In this document: positions 1 through 12,286 of the stretch, in pieces | Position numbering within the stretch: position 1 is the first letter of the stretch | How the letters are laid out: each line of letters begins with the position of its first letter | Source of the DNA: Cyanophora paradoxa | Lineage: Eukaryota; Glaucocystophyceae; Cyanophorales; Cyanophoraceae | Direction of reading: 5' to 3' | Length of the DNA: 64,000 nucleotides | NCBI GenBank assembly: GCA_004431415.1 | Contig: QPMI01000056.1 | Location: forward strand, 310,001 to 374,000 | Program-made: the position numbers and the translations under genes | The notes under the pieces: model-generated | Seen by the model: only the letters and a program-made list of their open reading frames with translations | Database searches by the model: none | Told to the model about the DNA's origin: nothing

Positions 1-430
1 ACCTTTAGTAGCCTAGTAGCCTAGTAATAAAACTTTAGTACCTCGGGTTTAGTAATAAGTAGCCTAGTAGCCTACCTCGGGTTTAGTATACGATAAAACT
101 TTAGTAATCGGGCCTCCGATCCAGATCTAGAACGTAGAACTATAAAAATCCAGTATACAAAATATTTCCCGACTTACAGTAGGCTACTGCAGCAGTACTA
201 GTACTAGTACAGTAGTAGTACTGCCGAATCATGGCCGATTCGATCCCAGAGCCCCGTTGCTGCAAGCCTAGGCTGCCTAGCAACTTGGCAACTTGCTGGC
301 AAACGTTTTTTTTAACTTGCCAAGTTGCTGCCCAACTTCAGCACTGCGGCAGCCGAGTCGACGTCTGCGGAGCTAGGCCTGCGGACCCAGGCTGCGGTGC
401 CCCAGGGGCCAGACTGGCAGACTAGTGGCA
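1..430. repeat. Degenerate short repeats, no gene
   Basis: The first 230 bases are built from variants of agtagcctagtag and cctcgggtttagta. The rest is unique-looking DNA with a short open frame near 231-425 that has no recognisable features. I see no gene. Confidence 0.6.
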
Positions 431-535
431 GTCACCCGGTGACCAGTGCCACGCTGGCACGGTGAGTCACCAATGACTCACCAGTGAGTCACCACTGACT
501 CGCCACTGATCATGAGTCACCAGCCTGACACCAGG
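430..535. repeat. Cluster of GTGAGTCACC/TGACTCA-type repeats
   Basis: About ten near-palindromic copies of gtgagtcac, tgactca and relatives lie within 100 bases. They resemble AP-1/bZIP half sites, but no gene lies close by, so they are most simply read as a local satellite. Confidence 0.5.
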
Positions 536-542
536 CCTACTA

Positions 543-810
543 CCGTGTGGCACTAAAATACCGCGGCATAAATTACCGCGTTAGAAACTCCGGCCCGAGG
601 GTGGCCAAAATACCGCGGTACCAAATTACCGCGTTTTAAAAAACTGGAGGCTTGTATGGGGCGGTAATATTAATTAGGGGGGGTACTGTATAAAGCGACT
701 TGCCTGCAGCTTAATACCGCGGTACCAAATTACCGCGTTTTAATAAATTCTCGGCGCGGTAATTTGGTACCGCGGTAATTAAGTGGGCGCGGTATTATAG
801 TGCCACACGG
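543..810. mobile_element. MITE C, 268 bp, 23-bp terminal inverted repeats, TACTA duplication
   Basis: The left end begins ccgtgtggcacta and the right end is its reverse complement (tagtgccacacgg). About 22 of the first 23 bases match between the ends. TACTA flanks both ends (538-542 and 811-815), although the neighbourhood is TAC-rich. The interior is made of taccgcggtac and aattaccgcg blocks and codes for nothing. This is a non-autonomous DNA element of unassigned superfamily. Confidence 0.75.
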
Positions 811-2229
811 TACTACTACTACGGTAGTGCACGTGCGGAGAATTCGAAACTGTCACATGCGGCAGCGCAACCGATTCGGTCCGCAGCATTCATTAGTCAT
901 TAGATCGGTATTAATATGCTATTAGTATTATGGTATATTTCAAAAAACGTTTGTGACGTACGCGCACCGTGGCGCATGCGCACGTGCACGTCCGCAGCGC
1001 TACTAGGCTAGCGCGACCACGACGTGCACGTGCTCGTTGACGTCAACGTCGGCTAATCGATACTGCAGACTGCAGTCTGCAGTAACGCAGCTAGCGAATC
1101 AGAAAAAAGCTGCGAAATAACTTTTGGGGGTGCCCCAAAAAAAGGCTTGCTGAGATTCTTGTATTAATGTGTTTGTCGCATCTTTTCGAGTTCGCGATTG
1201 GCCGGCAGCTTCGACGAATCAAGGAGCAAAGCTTTTAGCTTTTAAGTTAATTATATATATAACGTTTGCAATTGAAATTTGTCTCTTATATTTTTGCACC
1301 CAATGATAAATATTTAATTTAATTCAAAATATTGGGACCAATATTGTTTTTCTGCAAAGGGCCCCATAAGTTTTTTTCGGTTTTCGTTTTCATTTTCTAG
1401 AAACCATGGCCAAGGAGTCTATAATATATAGTCTATATCATAGTATAGTGAGTTCCAGTGTTCCAGTCTTCCAGATGGGACCCCAATCATTGAATGTCAC
1501 CCCATGGCCCATGGGGCCCGCATGATGGGCCCAGCTCAGATGGGGGTTTACCCCCATGCCTACCCCAAGCTAGAACTTCGGCTCGAGCCGGCTCTATAGA
1601 TCTGCTCGAGCCGAGCCGGCTTTCCCCGGCCGGCGCCCGCTGTACGTATACCGTAGTACATCATTTGCTTTTAAATAATCTCGGCTCCAGGGCCATGCGC
1701 TCTCTACTTGAGTCTTGAGCTTTCGTTTCTGTATATACGTACGATCTTCAGCACTCTATAGCTGCAGATGATAATCTTTCTGCAGCTGCCTCTCTTGTTT
1801 AATTTTCTGGAAGAGTCGGGCAGCTGCAGAGCTAGCTATAGCTATATATAGCTATCCCATTCACTGATCACGTGCACCTTACTAAAGTTTTAAGGTCAGT
1901 GATCATGACGCTTCAGACCTAGATACAGGCTAGAGGCTAGAGCTAGCTATAGTTCTCTGTTTGCTGAATAGTATATGCATTTTGCACTGCGGCAGCCGCC
2001 AATTGCAAGCCGCCGCCAAGGTTTCGAATTCTCCGCGCGCGCGCCTTAGTCCGGGACGGGCTACCCCCCCTAGGCCGACTCGAGCCGGGCTCGAGCCGGC
2101 TTGCGGCTGGAGCTGGCCGGCTCGAGCTGGCTCGAGCCGGCCCGCGGGGCTTTTAATTTTAGCTCGAACCGCAGCTCTACGGTCTCTACCCCAACTTGGT
2201 CCCCAAGCAATTGCCGTACTACGGTATTA
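811..2229. other. Intergenic, no gene seen
   Basis: AT-rich stretches (1130-1480) alternate with GC-rich, palindrome-dense stretches (for example gctcgagccggc repeats at 2080-2140). Short open frames here have no recognisable motif, splice structure or codon pattern. Confidence 0.6.
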
Positions 2230-2657
2230 GGGTTACCGCACCGACAATTCGGAGCTTCGTCAGATGGTCGTCAATGTCGAATGTCGGTGCGGTGTCGGCG
2301 AGGACGACCGACATGTCGAAAATAATGATTAAAATAATCCATTCTTTAATAGTTTTTAATGCTTTTCTCGCCCCCTCCCTGCCGTCGCCGGCCCGTCGCT
2401 CACCTAGAACCCACGCTTCACTGAGTCAATGGATTCCTAAGGTGGGGAATGTGTTGAGACATGCTTAGAATAACTTCCTGGAGCACCAGAAGCCTTAAAA
2501 TATAATTATAAGACGTAAAACCTGCCAGAGATGGCCCCCCCCCCCCTTTAAAAAAACAATTTCGACATCGCACCGAAATCCACCTGACATTCGACATTGT
2601 CGATGTCGGAGCCGACTCGGAGGCTGGGGGACCGACATTACCGTCAGACGGTAACCC
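2230..2657. mobile_element. MITE A copy 1 (428 bp, TA duplication)
   Basis: The ends are gggttaccg and cggtaaccc, flanked by TA on both sides. Subterminal regions are full of gtcgg/ccgac motifs (atgtcggtgcgg, tcgacattgtcg). A second copy of almost equal length lies at 52,910-53,336 in the opposite orientation; the two share interior segments such as ttctaagcatg/catgcttagaa. It has no coding capacity. A TA target and short ends fit a Tc1/mariner-type non-autonomous element. Confidence 0.8.
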
Positions 2658-2693
2658 TATACGGTATACGTACGCGTGGTGCCACGGTTGCTA

Positions 2694-2945
2694 CTGTAAA
2701 ACGAGAAATGTCCGGCGTCACTTTATTTCGGCAAAACCCGAAAAATGCGCCGAAATTGTGGTTCGTCTGCATCATATTTTCGGCAACACAGACAGTCCGC
2801 CTAGGCGGCGGGTACATTGATCCCTCTTCTTCCATACATCTGCACAATTCTGGCAGTTACAATTGCAAATATTCGGCGCCGCGAGGCTATGCCGAATAGC
2901 GCCGAATATTAAGTTCTGCCGGACATTTAATTTCTCGTTTTACAG
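2694..2945. mobile_element. MITE D (252 bp, TA duplication)
   Basis: The left end, ctgtaaaacgagaaatg, is repeated in inverse at the right end, interrupted there by a four-base TTAA insertion. TA flanks both ends (2692-2693 and 2946-2947). It lies 36 bases from MITE A copy 1 and does not code for a protein. Confidence 0.75.
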
Positions 2946-3374
2946 TACGGCTAAAAAAGCCGTCCTACCGTAGTACATGTACAGCCGTACATTTACAGCC
3001 GACTCGGACGACTCGTGACGACACCGACGACTCAGTGACGAGTCGTCTACGCGTCTGTCGTACGCAACATGCACCGTAGTACAGCCGAGCCAAAACGCGC
3101 GCGACGGAGCGCTAGCCCCTATTGAAACGACATAATTAAATAAAGTGCACGTGCGTACCTTAATACATTGTTACACGGTAAGCTAGCTACTGCAGTGACG
3201 GAAGCTAGCTACTGGCCTACTGCAGTATAGGAAATTCAGCCCGTCAAGTTGGCGCCACGGCCATCCTGCTGACTCATGCCTTCGCGATCGGCGCAGGATA
3301 TCACTTCGATCCGGCGCATATATCCTCTTCAAGGGCTGCAACATCGCTTTCGAATTCAGGGGCACCTTCGCCAC

Positions 3375-3750
3375 CGCTACGAGTTGGCGCCTAGGAAGAA
3401 AATTTCCTGGCCATGGGCGAAACTGGCAGATCCTGCCCTTATGTAAATTAGGTACCTGGTAGATTCTAGTAGCTACTTGGTACAGTCCTAGTAACCGCCG
3501 TCTAGTAACTGCCAACAGCAGCTTTTATATAGCATGCGAAATATACCGTCACGTGCCCAATCAGAAAACACTGGCATTTTCAAGTCGAATTAGTACGGGG
3601 AAAACGCGGGCACCTGGCAACACTAATCTGACTCGAAACCGGGCACCGGGCGGCCATTGGTCGAGAGCTCTGCCGAGTCGAGTCAATCAACTTGACTCGG
3701 AAAAAGGTTTGTATGGCGGAAATCGCGCCATAGAGCCATAACTCGTAGCG
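3375..3750. mobile_element. MITE B copy 1 (376 bp, 3-bp duplication)
   Basis: The ends cgctacgagtt and aactcgtagcg are perfect inverses, flanked by CAC on each side (3372-3374, 3751-3753). A second copy is at 53,339-53,779, flanked by CTA. The two share the interior block gtcaatcaacttgactcgg and a ggtttgtatggcg block. It is non-coding and its superfamily is unassigned. Confidence 0.75.
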
Positions 3751-3753
3751 CAC

Positions 3754-6700
3754 GCCTGGATGCCGCCCCCGCTCCGGTCCAGGTCCCCCAGGCACATGTA
3801 CACCACGCGGCTGCCGAGCCGCGATATCTTTTCAGATTGATATTCAGATATATAAAGTATCGTTCGGATCACATTAATATTGCATGATCATGACGTCGAC
3901 ATTCGACCCGCAGACGTCGACGGGAGGGGAAATTTTCTTGGACTTGCCCAGGTGCCATACCAATCCAGAAGAAATTCTAGCGGAGCACAGTGAGCGATCG
4001 GCGCAGAAGCGAGCACGTCTGAAGTGCATTCTAGATCAGGCGAGATCGAGGATAATTTAACTTCCGCGCGAAAGCCGCTCTATGCAAAAGTCGGCGCTCT
4101 CCGGGGCCGCGCCCCGGCCCCCTCTTCAGCCCTCGACAGCGCAAGGCAGCTCAAGGCCCGCCCAGGCCTCCCCGCTCCCCCCAACTGCCCTTCCCGGGAC
4201 TCGCAACGCTGGGGCAATAAGACGCCGGCCGGGCGCACTGCTAGCTCGGCTAACCCGCCGCGAAACTGGCCGGTTCCTCTTCGAATTCGTGTGGCCGTAG
4301 CTGCAGGAAAATCTCGTACCGCATCCGCGCGATAGTGAACATCAAATATGTATTAAGAGGCGTCCTATCGCATACTAAACGCTTCACTTCTGCGCCAATC
4401 GCTTCTTCCAAGTTTATTAAGCCAAATCGTCCAGAGTGCCCTTCAACGTTAAAAAGACTGGTGATCGTGAACTCTGTAATAGTATTCTACTTAGTATAAC
4501 TAATTGCTAAGTCGAAATATTGTATCGATCGTAGTTTCTTGACAAAACCAAGTTGTTTTTAATAGACTACCGTAGTACGGCGGGGCGAACCCCCCCGGAG
4601 GTAGTAATACTTGGTCTTCGACTCGCCCCCGCCCCCGCTCGTCTCAGGAGGTGCAAGGTGGGGTCTAAAGTAGGGGCGCCGGCGTTGACAGAATACAACA
4701 ACTAAGTAATGCGCATGCTCAGCGGCTATCTAGATCTTCGCTCGCTAGGCGTAGGCCTGGGCCTGCGCGCAGCGCGCCGCCGCCCGCGCCTCCCCCCGCG
4801 CGCCGGTGCCCGGAGAGCTGCGCCGCTGCCCACCGCGCCCCGCCCCGCCCGCCGAGCCGCTGCGCCCCGCCGCGCGCCACGCCCCGACCCGCCCCGCCCG
4901 CGCACCGAGCCGCGCCGCCGCGCCGCGGCGCGCCGCGCCCCCGTCCCGCAGGCCGAGCCGCGCCGCCGCCTAGGCCTGCAGCTGCCGCGCCGCGGCGCCT
5001 CCACCCGGCCGACCGCCGACCGCGCCGCCTGGCGAGCCGCGCCGACCGCGGCCGCTGCCCGATCGCCCCGCCCGTCACGGCGCCGGCCTCGCGTCGCGCA
5101 GCCGGCCGCTGCGCGCTCCCGCGTGCCGCGCCCGGTAAGCCAAGCAATGCATGTACACGCGTACGGCGAGTCGACGTCGACATCGCGGAGGGCGACATGT
5201 CCAGCTAGGACCGCGCGGGCCAGGCGCGGGGACACGGGAGCTCGAGGCCTAGGGGCGGCGCGCGCTGCTCGCCGGCAGAGCGCTAGCGGAGCGCGCGCGC
5301 GGCGCGGCGCCCGGCCGCGGGCGGAGGCGCGGCGGGCGGCGGCGCGATTATGCTTAGCTGCACGCTGCAAGGCTGTAGGCTGCCGCGGTGCAGCCTGGCA
5401 TGCAGGGTGGCTTCGTTGCGCCGGCAGTGGCCCGGCACTATAGCTAGCAACTCGGCGGCAAGCTGAAGGAGCCGGCAAGGAGCTTTGCGCGGGATACAGC
5501 AAAAAGAGACGTCCGGTGGTGCCGGCCTTATCCACAGCGGGGTACCACAAAAAGACTTATCGGTGACGGCAAAAAGTCCGACTTGCGAACTGGCCGACTT
5601 GGACAGCGTGACAGACAATCCGACGGGTAGCAAGGGGGGTTTGAGCAGCTGACCCCCCCTTGCAATTAAAGGATGACAAAGTGATCACAAATAAAAAAGA
5701 AAGCAGACAATCGCAAGACACATAATCAAGAGAGATCGCGATATATAGAAGGGACAAAATCGTTAGAACGAATTAAAACGACTCGATATCGATATCGACA
5801 CAAGCACCGTGGCACGATCACTCAATCATGAATTGACTTCCGATCGTGGCAGGTCGAGATTATGTCCCCGTCTAGCCCCGGCGTCGCGTGCCCCGCCGAG
5901 GACGCCCCCTTAACTTTAGTAACGAGCCGCTGAGCGCCAAAGCTCCGATGCAATGCGCCTTCCTTTGCCTGCAATTCCGCACATCGTACATTTTTGTGTT
6001 CATCCAAGCTGCTGACGCAGCGCGAGCCGTGCAGCCGCTGAGCGGCGCCGGCTCGAATTCCCTCCTGTAATTTGAGCGCTGCGGAAGCCGCGCGCACTCG
6101 CGACTACGCGATCGCGAGCGGTCCCTCCTCGTGCGCTCGTACGCGTCGCCGAGTCGGCCTCTCTGCCTCATATGCATGAGGACTTATATATGAACCGTTG
6201 AACCGAGTAACTGGGGCGCCGCGCGGCGCAGGGTGCTGCATTCGCGTCCTATCCGGGACGTCGTCGGGTTACTATTAAGTTATGACGTCGACGTCGTGTT
6301 CCGGAATTCGAACCCCGGCCCACGATCGAGTTCCAGCCCTCCACCCGCTTCAAGGTCCGCTGCCCCGGGCCCGCGGCCCGGCTGCGCGAGCGACCACGGC
6401 TTGCAATTGGCACCGATGCTGCGCGACCACGGGCCCGATGCTGCGAGCGACCACGGCTTGCAATTGGGCCCGCGGCCCGGCTGCGCGAGCGACCACGGCG
6501 GGGGGAGGGGGGGGAGGGGCGGGGGGGGGGCGGGGGGGGGGGAGGGGTGGCGGGGCCGGCATGGGGCCCTCTTTGGCAGGGCCGCGCCGCGGAGCCCATG
6601 GCCAGCTGCAGGCCTTGGTCTGGCCAAATGCTAGGTCAGGCCTAGGTCTAGATCTAGAATCTAGATCTGCTGGCCATATGCATGGCGAGCTCCGGACTCT

Positions 6701-7290
6701 AGATCTCCGGGATCCGGGATCCGAGGCTCGAGCTCGAGGGCGAGGGCCGGCGCCGGCGCCGCCGGCGCCGGGCCGGCGCCGCGGGTGATCGCGAGCCTTA
6801 AGCATGGATCATCGGATCCGTCGGACGTCGAATTCGAAGCCGTCGCCAAGCTTACTAAGTTAAATTTGAAGTCGACGATTTGAATTCGAAGTCGATTTAA
6901 AGCTGGCGCTAGGTGCACGCGCCGCGCGGGCGGGCGCCCGGCCGGGGCGCCGGCGTGAGCGATCGCGACATCGATCACGGCTTTAAATTTGCTGCCGCGG
7001 CCGCGGGCCGCAGAGCGCGCGACAGCTGCAGCGCTAGCGCGCTGCAGGCTGCAGCGCTATATATAGCGCGCGCGCAGATCTAGGTGCCCAAAGCTAAGCA
7101 GCTCGAGCTGCTCGAGCCCACTAGCTGTTAACGTTAACTTACATTAGTAGAAACGCGTACGTGCACGCGCCCACGCGCGCGCACGAATTCGAATTCGAAG
7201 TTCTCCGGGATCCCGAGTCCGGAGTGAGTCCGGAGTCCGGACTCCGCCGGATATCGATCCGGATCCCGGATCCGAAGGAGGGGGAGGGGG
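3754..7290. other. GC-rich, palindrome-dense intergenic DNA
   Basis: The 4,720-5,450 part is extremely GC-rich and opens long Arg/Ala/Pro-rich frames on both strands, which is a composition effect. A G-run region at 6,498-6,560 could form quadruplexes. From 6,600 to 7,270 six-base palindromes (ctagatctag, gaattcgaattc, gccggcgccggc) follow one another almost without gap. No gene is supported. Confidence 0.6.
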
Positions 7291-7294
7291 GGGG

Positions 7295-8633
7295 GTGAGC
7301 GAGGGGGGAGCGGGCCGGCGATCTCTGTGTACCCAGTTAAATCTGCCAGAAGGCGGTCTGCAAGAAGTTCGTCGGCGTGCGTACGCGGCGCCATCAGCAC
7401 CGGACAACCTCGGCAGCTCAAACACCGGCACCGTCTCCATGGCCGCTACCGGCCGCACCTCCGCCTTCGTCGTCCCTGCTCCCGCGCTGCGCACAGCGAC
7501 GGCCGCCGCTCAAGCAGCGGTGTCTGCATGCTCTGTTCCCGTGAATGTGCCGCCGTTGACCCGGGAGGCGGCCCCTGGGCCGCTCCGCCCGAATCGGCAA
7601 CTCGCTGGCGCCTCATCGGAGAGCGCGTTCTTTGGTACCGCCGTTGCGCGAGCGACGCTTCTTTCTTCAAGTACGTTCACCGTCTCACCGTCCGGCATCG
7701 AGGTGCGGAGCTGCGCCCGTCATCTGGTCTCCGCGCTCGGATCCCGGAACGTCACTGACACGGCACGGCAGCTGCAGGCCCACGCGTGGCGCGAGACGCA
7801 TTCCTTCGACTTCGACGCGTCCCGGCTCGCTCCGCCTCGCCTTGCTCCTCCCCGCTCGGCCTCGCCGCCGCCGTCGCCGATATCGATCGCGAGCTCCAAG
7901 CGTCCTCGATCGACTTCCCCGTCCCCGACGGAGGCTCTCCTCGACCGCGCCAGGTCCGAGGACGCTCTCTTCGAAGGAGTGAGCGCATTCCCGCTACACG
8001 CATGCGCGATTTCCGCCGCCTCTGATCGTTTGTTGCTTTCGCCCCGTCAGAAGGCCGAGGTCAAGAAACAGTCCCGGAACTCGCTCCTCCTCTCCTACGC
8101 CACGCCTTCCGGGGTGCGCCAGCGCTCCCCACGTGTGCATTCGATACGCGCGGCCCCGGCGCCCGGCTTATTCAATCCCGGGCCGGACCGCAGGACTTGC
8201 GCACGATCTCCGTGGCCGCCCGCACGGCGCGGCCCCGCGCGGGCGGCCTGGACGTGCGCTCCGCCCCGGCGCTCTCCACATTTGATCTGTGGGCCTTCCA
8301 TGACCCGTCGGACGGCCGCCTGGTGCGCCAGGATCTCAGATCAAATCTCCCATCAACGCCAACTGACCCGCCCCGCGTTCGAACCCGCAGCTCGTGTGCA
8401 CGCACAACTGGCTCGTCAACCTCGCCTCCTCGAAGGGCGTCGTGCCCGAGTGGGCCCTCCGAGCCGCCGGCGAGCTCGGCGACTGCATCTACCTAAAGGT
8501 GCTTACTTATAACAAATCAATTCTTCATCTCTTAACACACTCTAAGTAACATTTCCGCGTGCAGGCCGGGGAGCCCCTCGCGGCTGCCGCCCTCCACGCC
8601 CTTCTGGACCGTACCCTAGAGTTCCTGGAGTAA
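7295..8633 (+). CDS. Unidentified four-exon protein with Ser/Pro-rich N-terminal half
   Basis: I do not recognise this protein. The 3' half is well supported. An open exon ends at 8113; exons 8194-8322, 8391-8498 and 8565-8633 follow, all joined in phase 0 with gtgcg/gtgct donors and cgcag or gtgcag acceptors. The total is about 374 residues if translation begins at 7295; the next Met (7439) is also possible. The first 250 residues are Ser/Ala/Pro-rich, with a basic SSKRPRSTSPSP patch that could be a nuclear signal. The last 120 residues look folded, with motifs LSTFDLWAFHDPSDG, VCTHNWLVNLASSKG and PEWALRAAGELGD, and end in a Leu-rich amphipathic helix. The 5' boundary is the least certain part; an upstream exon cannot be excluded. 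Confidence 0.6.
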
Positions 8634-10039
8634 AAACAGGAGCCGGTACCCCGCGGCCGGCTGGCGGCCTTGCAAGGCACGTGCACGCGGACGCAGATCG
8701 CTGTCCCCTTCGAATCCGTTGTATCTCAGCGGCCACGGTTTTTCCGGTTAATTTTGGCGTAGGCTGATATCGATTCGCTTGAGACTCTGAGAGACTGCGT
8801 TGTAGATTACTATCCCATTCTTGAACAGCCCTATTTATTTCCACCCTTGACCATTCCTGAACAGCTCTATTGATTTCCACCCTTGAACAGAGCCCCCTGA
8901 ACAGCTCTAGCCGCCAGGTTGTGCAGTGTGAACGTTTCCTCTTATCTTATGTTTCATTAGGCTGTGATTGCTTTCCGAAGTTCCGAGGCCCAGTCAATCA
9001 CAGTGCAGATGTAGATTTTTCCTGCTCTCTGATCCAGAAGGCTCGCCAATGTGCCATCCACTCTCCCCATAAAGCTTAGCAGCTGAAGCTTTAATTCTCA
9101 GGCCTGTCTATGTCTGCTTCCCGTAGGCTGCTCGGCCATGCCAGGCTGCGGAATCAGTCAATACAGATATCGCAAGACAAGATTATCTCCCAAATTAAAA
9201 TTGAACAAGAGTGCTCGGCACTGCGGCTTCCGAAGTTCCGCAATATAAATAAGAATCGCAAATGAAACGGGATGCCTTCCGGCCTCGGGATTAGAAACAA
9301 TTGCGATCGCGAGGCCTAGGGCTAGGGCTCGGGCTAGGGCTCGGGCCCGAGGGAAGGGTCCAATGCTATCGATCGCGAGCGTCCCTTAGTCCTTCCAACG
9401 CCGGCACGCGCACGGCGAGCTCGAGCTTGGGCCCCCCTTCGAATTCCCACAAGCGTTCTGTGCACGTGATTGTGATTGATTAATTGTGAGCGACCTGAAC
9501 CGAATGACCGGATCACGGACCTCTGAAAAACCAAATTAAACTCTTGCAAGCCCAAGAGGCTCCGGGGATCCGAAGCCGGATCCCGATCGCCCCGCCGCCG
9601 CGGCGCGCTGGCCATTTGCATGGGACGGGCCGCCGCAGTGCGCGGATCGGATCCAGGCCAGGGGCATTAATTCGAAATTGACGCTTGAAGGAACTCGAAA
9701 TCAACTGATGATTAATTAACCGGCACAGCGTCTGTTGAGAAGGCTATACACTACAGCTACACTGAAAGACTATCTGAAGCCTGATAGCGCTATAGCTATG
9801 ATATATGGAAATATACACATTCAGACACATAATAAAAGGCCTCGCGTACTGCGATAATTCATGGCGATAGAATTGCGCGAAAACGAAGGAAGGAAAGGGG
9901 AGGGCCGCGACATCGATGGGGGCGACCGGGCCGGGCCGGGCCGGGCCCAGGCCTTGGGCCCTTGGATCCTCCGCGCCGGCCCCGGGCCCTGCGGCCACTG
10001 ACGCGGCGGCGGGTCCGACGTCGACGGTACCCGGCCCGG
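8634..10039. other. Intergenic; short tandem repeat near 8,815-8,910
   Basis: Two to three degenerate copies of a 40-45-base unit (cctgaacagctctatt, gatttccacccttga) lie just downstream of the preceding gene. The rest is mixed-composition DNA with gggctagggctcggg repeats at 9,317-9,350. I see no gene. Confidence 0.5.
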
Positions 10040-12100
10040 TCAGCCGCGGTACTCGTCCCCGCAGTCGCCGGCGATGGGGAGCAGGCGCCCCGCCGCCCCT
10101 GTCAGCCGCGCCCGGTCCGCCTCGTCCAGCTCGAGCGAGAAGGTTCGCGCGTTCTCCTCCACGTGCTTAGAGACCGAGAGGCGCGCCCCGACGCAGGCCC
10201 CGGCCACGTTCGGCTGGTCCAGCGCCCACCGAACCGCCACGTTCGCGATCTGAGGCGGGCCGGAATGGATCGGATCAGGTCAGATATCGATCTCATATGA
10301 GCCACGCACCTTCACCGAGTGCTTCTTTGCCACCTCGTCGCACGCGCTGCGCGGGAAAGAAAGGGGGATGAATGAAGTGCTGCGGGGGTACGCGTTTCGA
10401 ACTGGGGGGGGGGGTACCGGAGCAGATCCTGGAAGGTCTGCCAGCCCCCCGCGGCGTCGACGAAGCGCTTGTACTTGCCCAGGCTCCAAGAGTTCAGCTG
10501 AGCCCGCCCCGGCTCCGGCGCCCCGAGGAACCTGTACCCCGTCGAAACTCTAAGATCCGGCAGCCCGGCCGGAGGGGTACCGGTGCGAGGCCTCGCACCG
10601 GTCGGTGAGGAGGCCGCCAGCGAGGCAGCCGTACGCCATAAGCTTGACGCCGTGCCGCTCGCAGACCTGCGGGCCGGGAGGGGTAGAGCGCGTTAGGGAA
10701 TCGGAAGAAACTCGCCGTATCCCTTGGGGGGGGGGGGGGGGGGGAAGAAAGGGGGTGTACTCGCCCTGGACATGGGGCCGAGGGGCCGCCGGTCGACGAG
10801 GCTGAACTGGACCTGCGAGGGGGTACAGGCTCGGTAACAGGAGACTCGGGTTGGGGGGGGGAGGAAGGAGGGGGTAGGGAGGGCGGGTGGGGGGGGGGGG
10901 GGGGGGGCGGAACCTGGTTCGAAACGATCGGGATGCCGGCTTCGCACTGAGATCGAGTGATGAGCGTTAGCGGATGAAAGGGAGAGACCTAAGGGGGGTA
11001 CGGTCCGCGCACGATCTTGTCCACGTGCTCCGCATCGAAGTTCGTGAGCTGCGCGTGCGCGCGCACGTGCACCGTCAACCACCGATTCCATACAGGGGTA
11101 CTGGAACACCTAAGCGTCAAGGGGGTACGCCCGCACCGCGAGGTGCCGGATAACGCCCTCGGACTGCAGGTCGGCGAGGTGGCGAAGCGCGTCCATGTAG
11201 CGGCTGTCCCCGTAGTCCCACCTGCGGGGTCGGGCGAGACGTGGGTTTGATTCCGACCGGGGCCCGTTTTTCGAACTGCGAAATCGAACCAGTGGAACTG
11301 CATGACGTCGATGCAGTCGGTGCGCATTCGATCCAGGGACTTCTTAACCTGCAGGAGGGCGCAGATCAGCCAACACCGGGGCAAGACAAAGGGCGTCTTG
11401 GAAAGGGGTACGGGTCGGACCGCGGCCTCGACGACGCTGCGGGTCATAGGGGACGGCTGCCGCGCGGCCCCCCGTGAGTCACGGCCGTGATCGGCGCGGG
11501 GCCCCCGGCTCAGCCGAGGCTCACCTGAGGGACCCACTTCGTCATGCACACGATCTCTCCCAGGCGGTCCTCTCCTGCCGCCCGCGACCGAATCCAATCA
11601 GAATCGGGCTTCGGGCCGCCCGTTGGCTCCAGAATTTCGAAGCTCGCCGCGCACCGTATCTCTCACGGAATCGGGTGCGGAATTCGCCCATGAGATCCTC
11701 GGCGGGCCCGTAGTGCTGCGCGAGCCGCGTCAGCGAGCGCGGCGTAGGGGGGTCCAATTGCAAGGGTCCGCGGGCGGGGCGCGGGCGGCGCACGTCGGCG
11801 CCGTCGAAGGTGTTGAAACCCGCTTCGTAATACTGAAACATCTGCGCGGCATTCGCGTCGGGGGCGAATCGCATGGACCGGCACGTGCGACGCCGCCGCC
11901 GCCGCGCGCGCGCTGCCGATTTCATTGCCCGCCCCGGCCGGGGGCTCATGGTGGCGCGCGATACGCCTACGCACCTCTGCGACGGCCGCCGTCGGGTCGA
12001 TCTGGCCGGGGCCATGCCGCGGCGACGTCTGCCAGAGTCCATCTGACGCGCGGGGAGGTCTGGTTCCAATCGCGAGGCATCTAAGCACATGCATGCGCAC
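10040..12100 (-). CDS. Aldo/keto reductase family oxidoreductase
   Basis: A multi-exon NAD(P)H-dependent reductase of the aldo/keto reductase superfamily (TIM barrel). Exons read in order on the minus strand: SDGLWQTSPRHGPGQIDP; MFQYYEAGFNTFDGAD; HYGPAEDLMGEFRTRF; CMTKWVPQ; VKKSLDRMRTDCIDVMQFHW; LTNFDAEHVDKIV; VQFSLVDRRPL; ERHGVKLMAYGCLAGG; SLGKYKRFVDAAGGWQ; ACDEVAKKHSV; VRWALDQPNVAGACVGARLS. It ends PIAGDCGDEYRG. The catalytic tetrad is visible: Asp and Tyr in FDGADHYG, Lys in CMTKW, His in QFHW. It resembles the plant and bacterial branch annotated as general aldo/keto reductases, so the substrate is unknown. Introns hold long G runs on the plus strand (C runs in sense). The start is uncertain: 12,100 keeps the first exon open, and 12,237 is an alternative. 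The gene is divergent from QTRT2. Confidence 0.88.
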
Positions 12101-12286
12101 TGATGATAGGACACACCGAGAGCCGGCCGAGCTGCCGGCGAGGGGGCGCCATTCAGTTTTGTTGACCCCGGTGACCGGTACCCCGGCCGGACACAGCCCG
12201 GCGACAGCCGCCGACGCAGCCGGGAGACCCGCAGCATCGCGTGTTCGCGCTAGCTAAAGCGTTGGAGACGTTCGGAGTCGCCGGCG

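Noticed and set aside
4709-5550. Long overlapping Arg/Ala/Pro-rich open frames on both strands
   Set aside because: The DNA is extremely GC-rich, so stops are rare in all frames. No motif, splice sites or codon pattern supports any of them.
6498-6560. Poly-G region as a regulatory G-quadruplex
   Set aside because: Quadruplex formation is plausible, but no adjacent gene gives it a role and homopolymer lengths may be unreliable.
9317-9350. Telomere-like gggctaggg repeats
   Set aside because: Only a few degenerate units, GC-shifted from known telomeric repeats, and interstitial.
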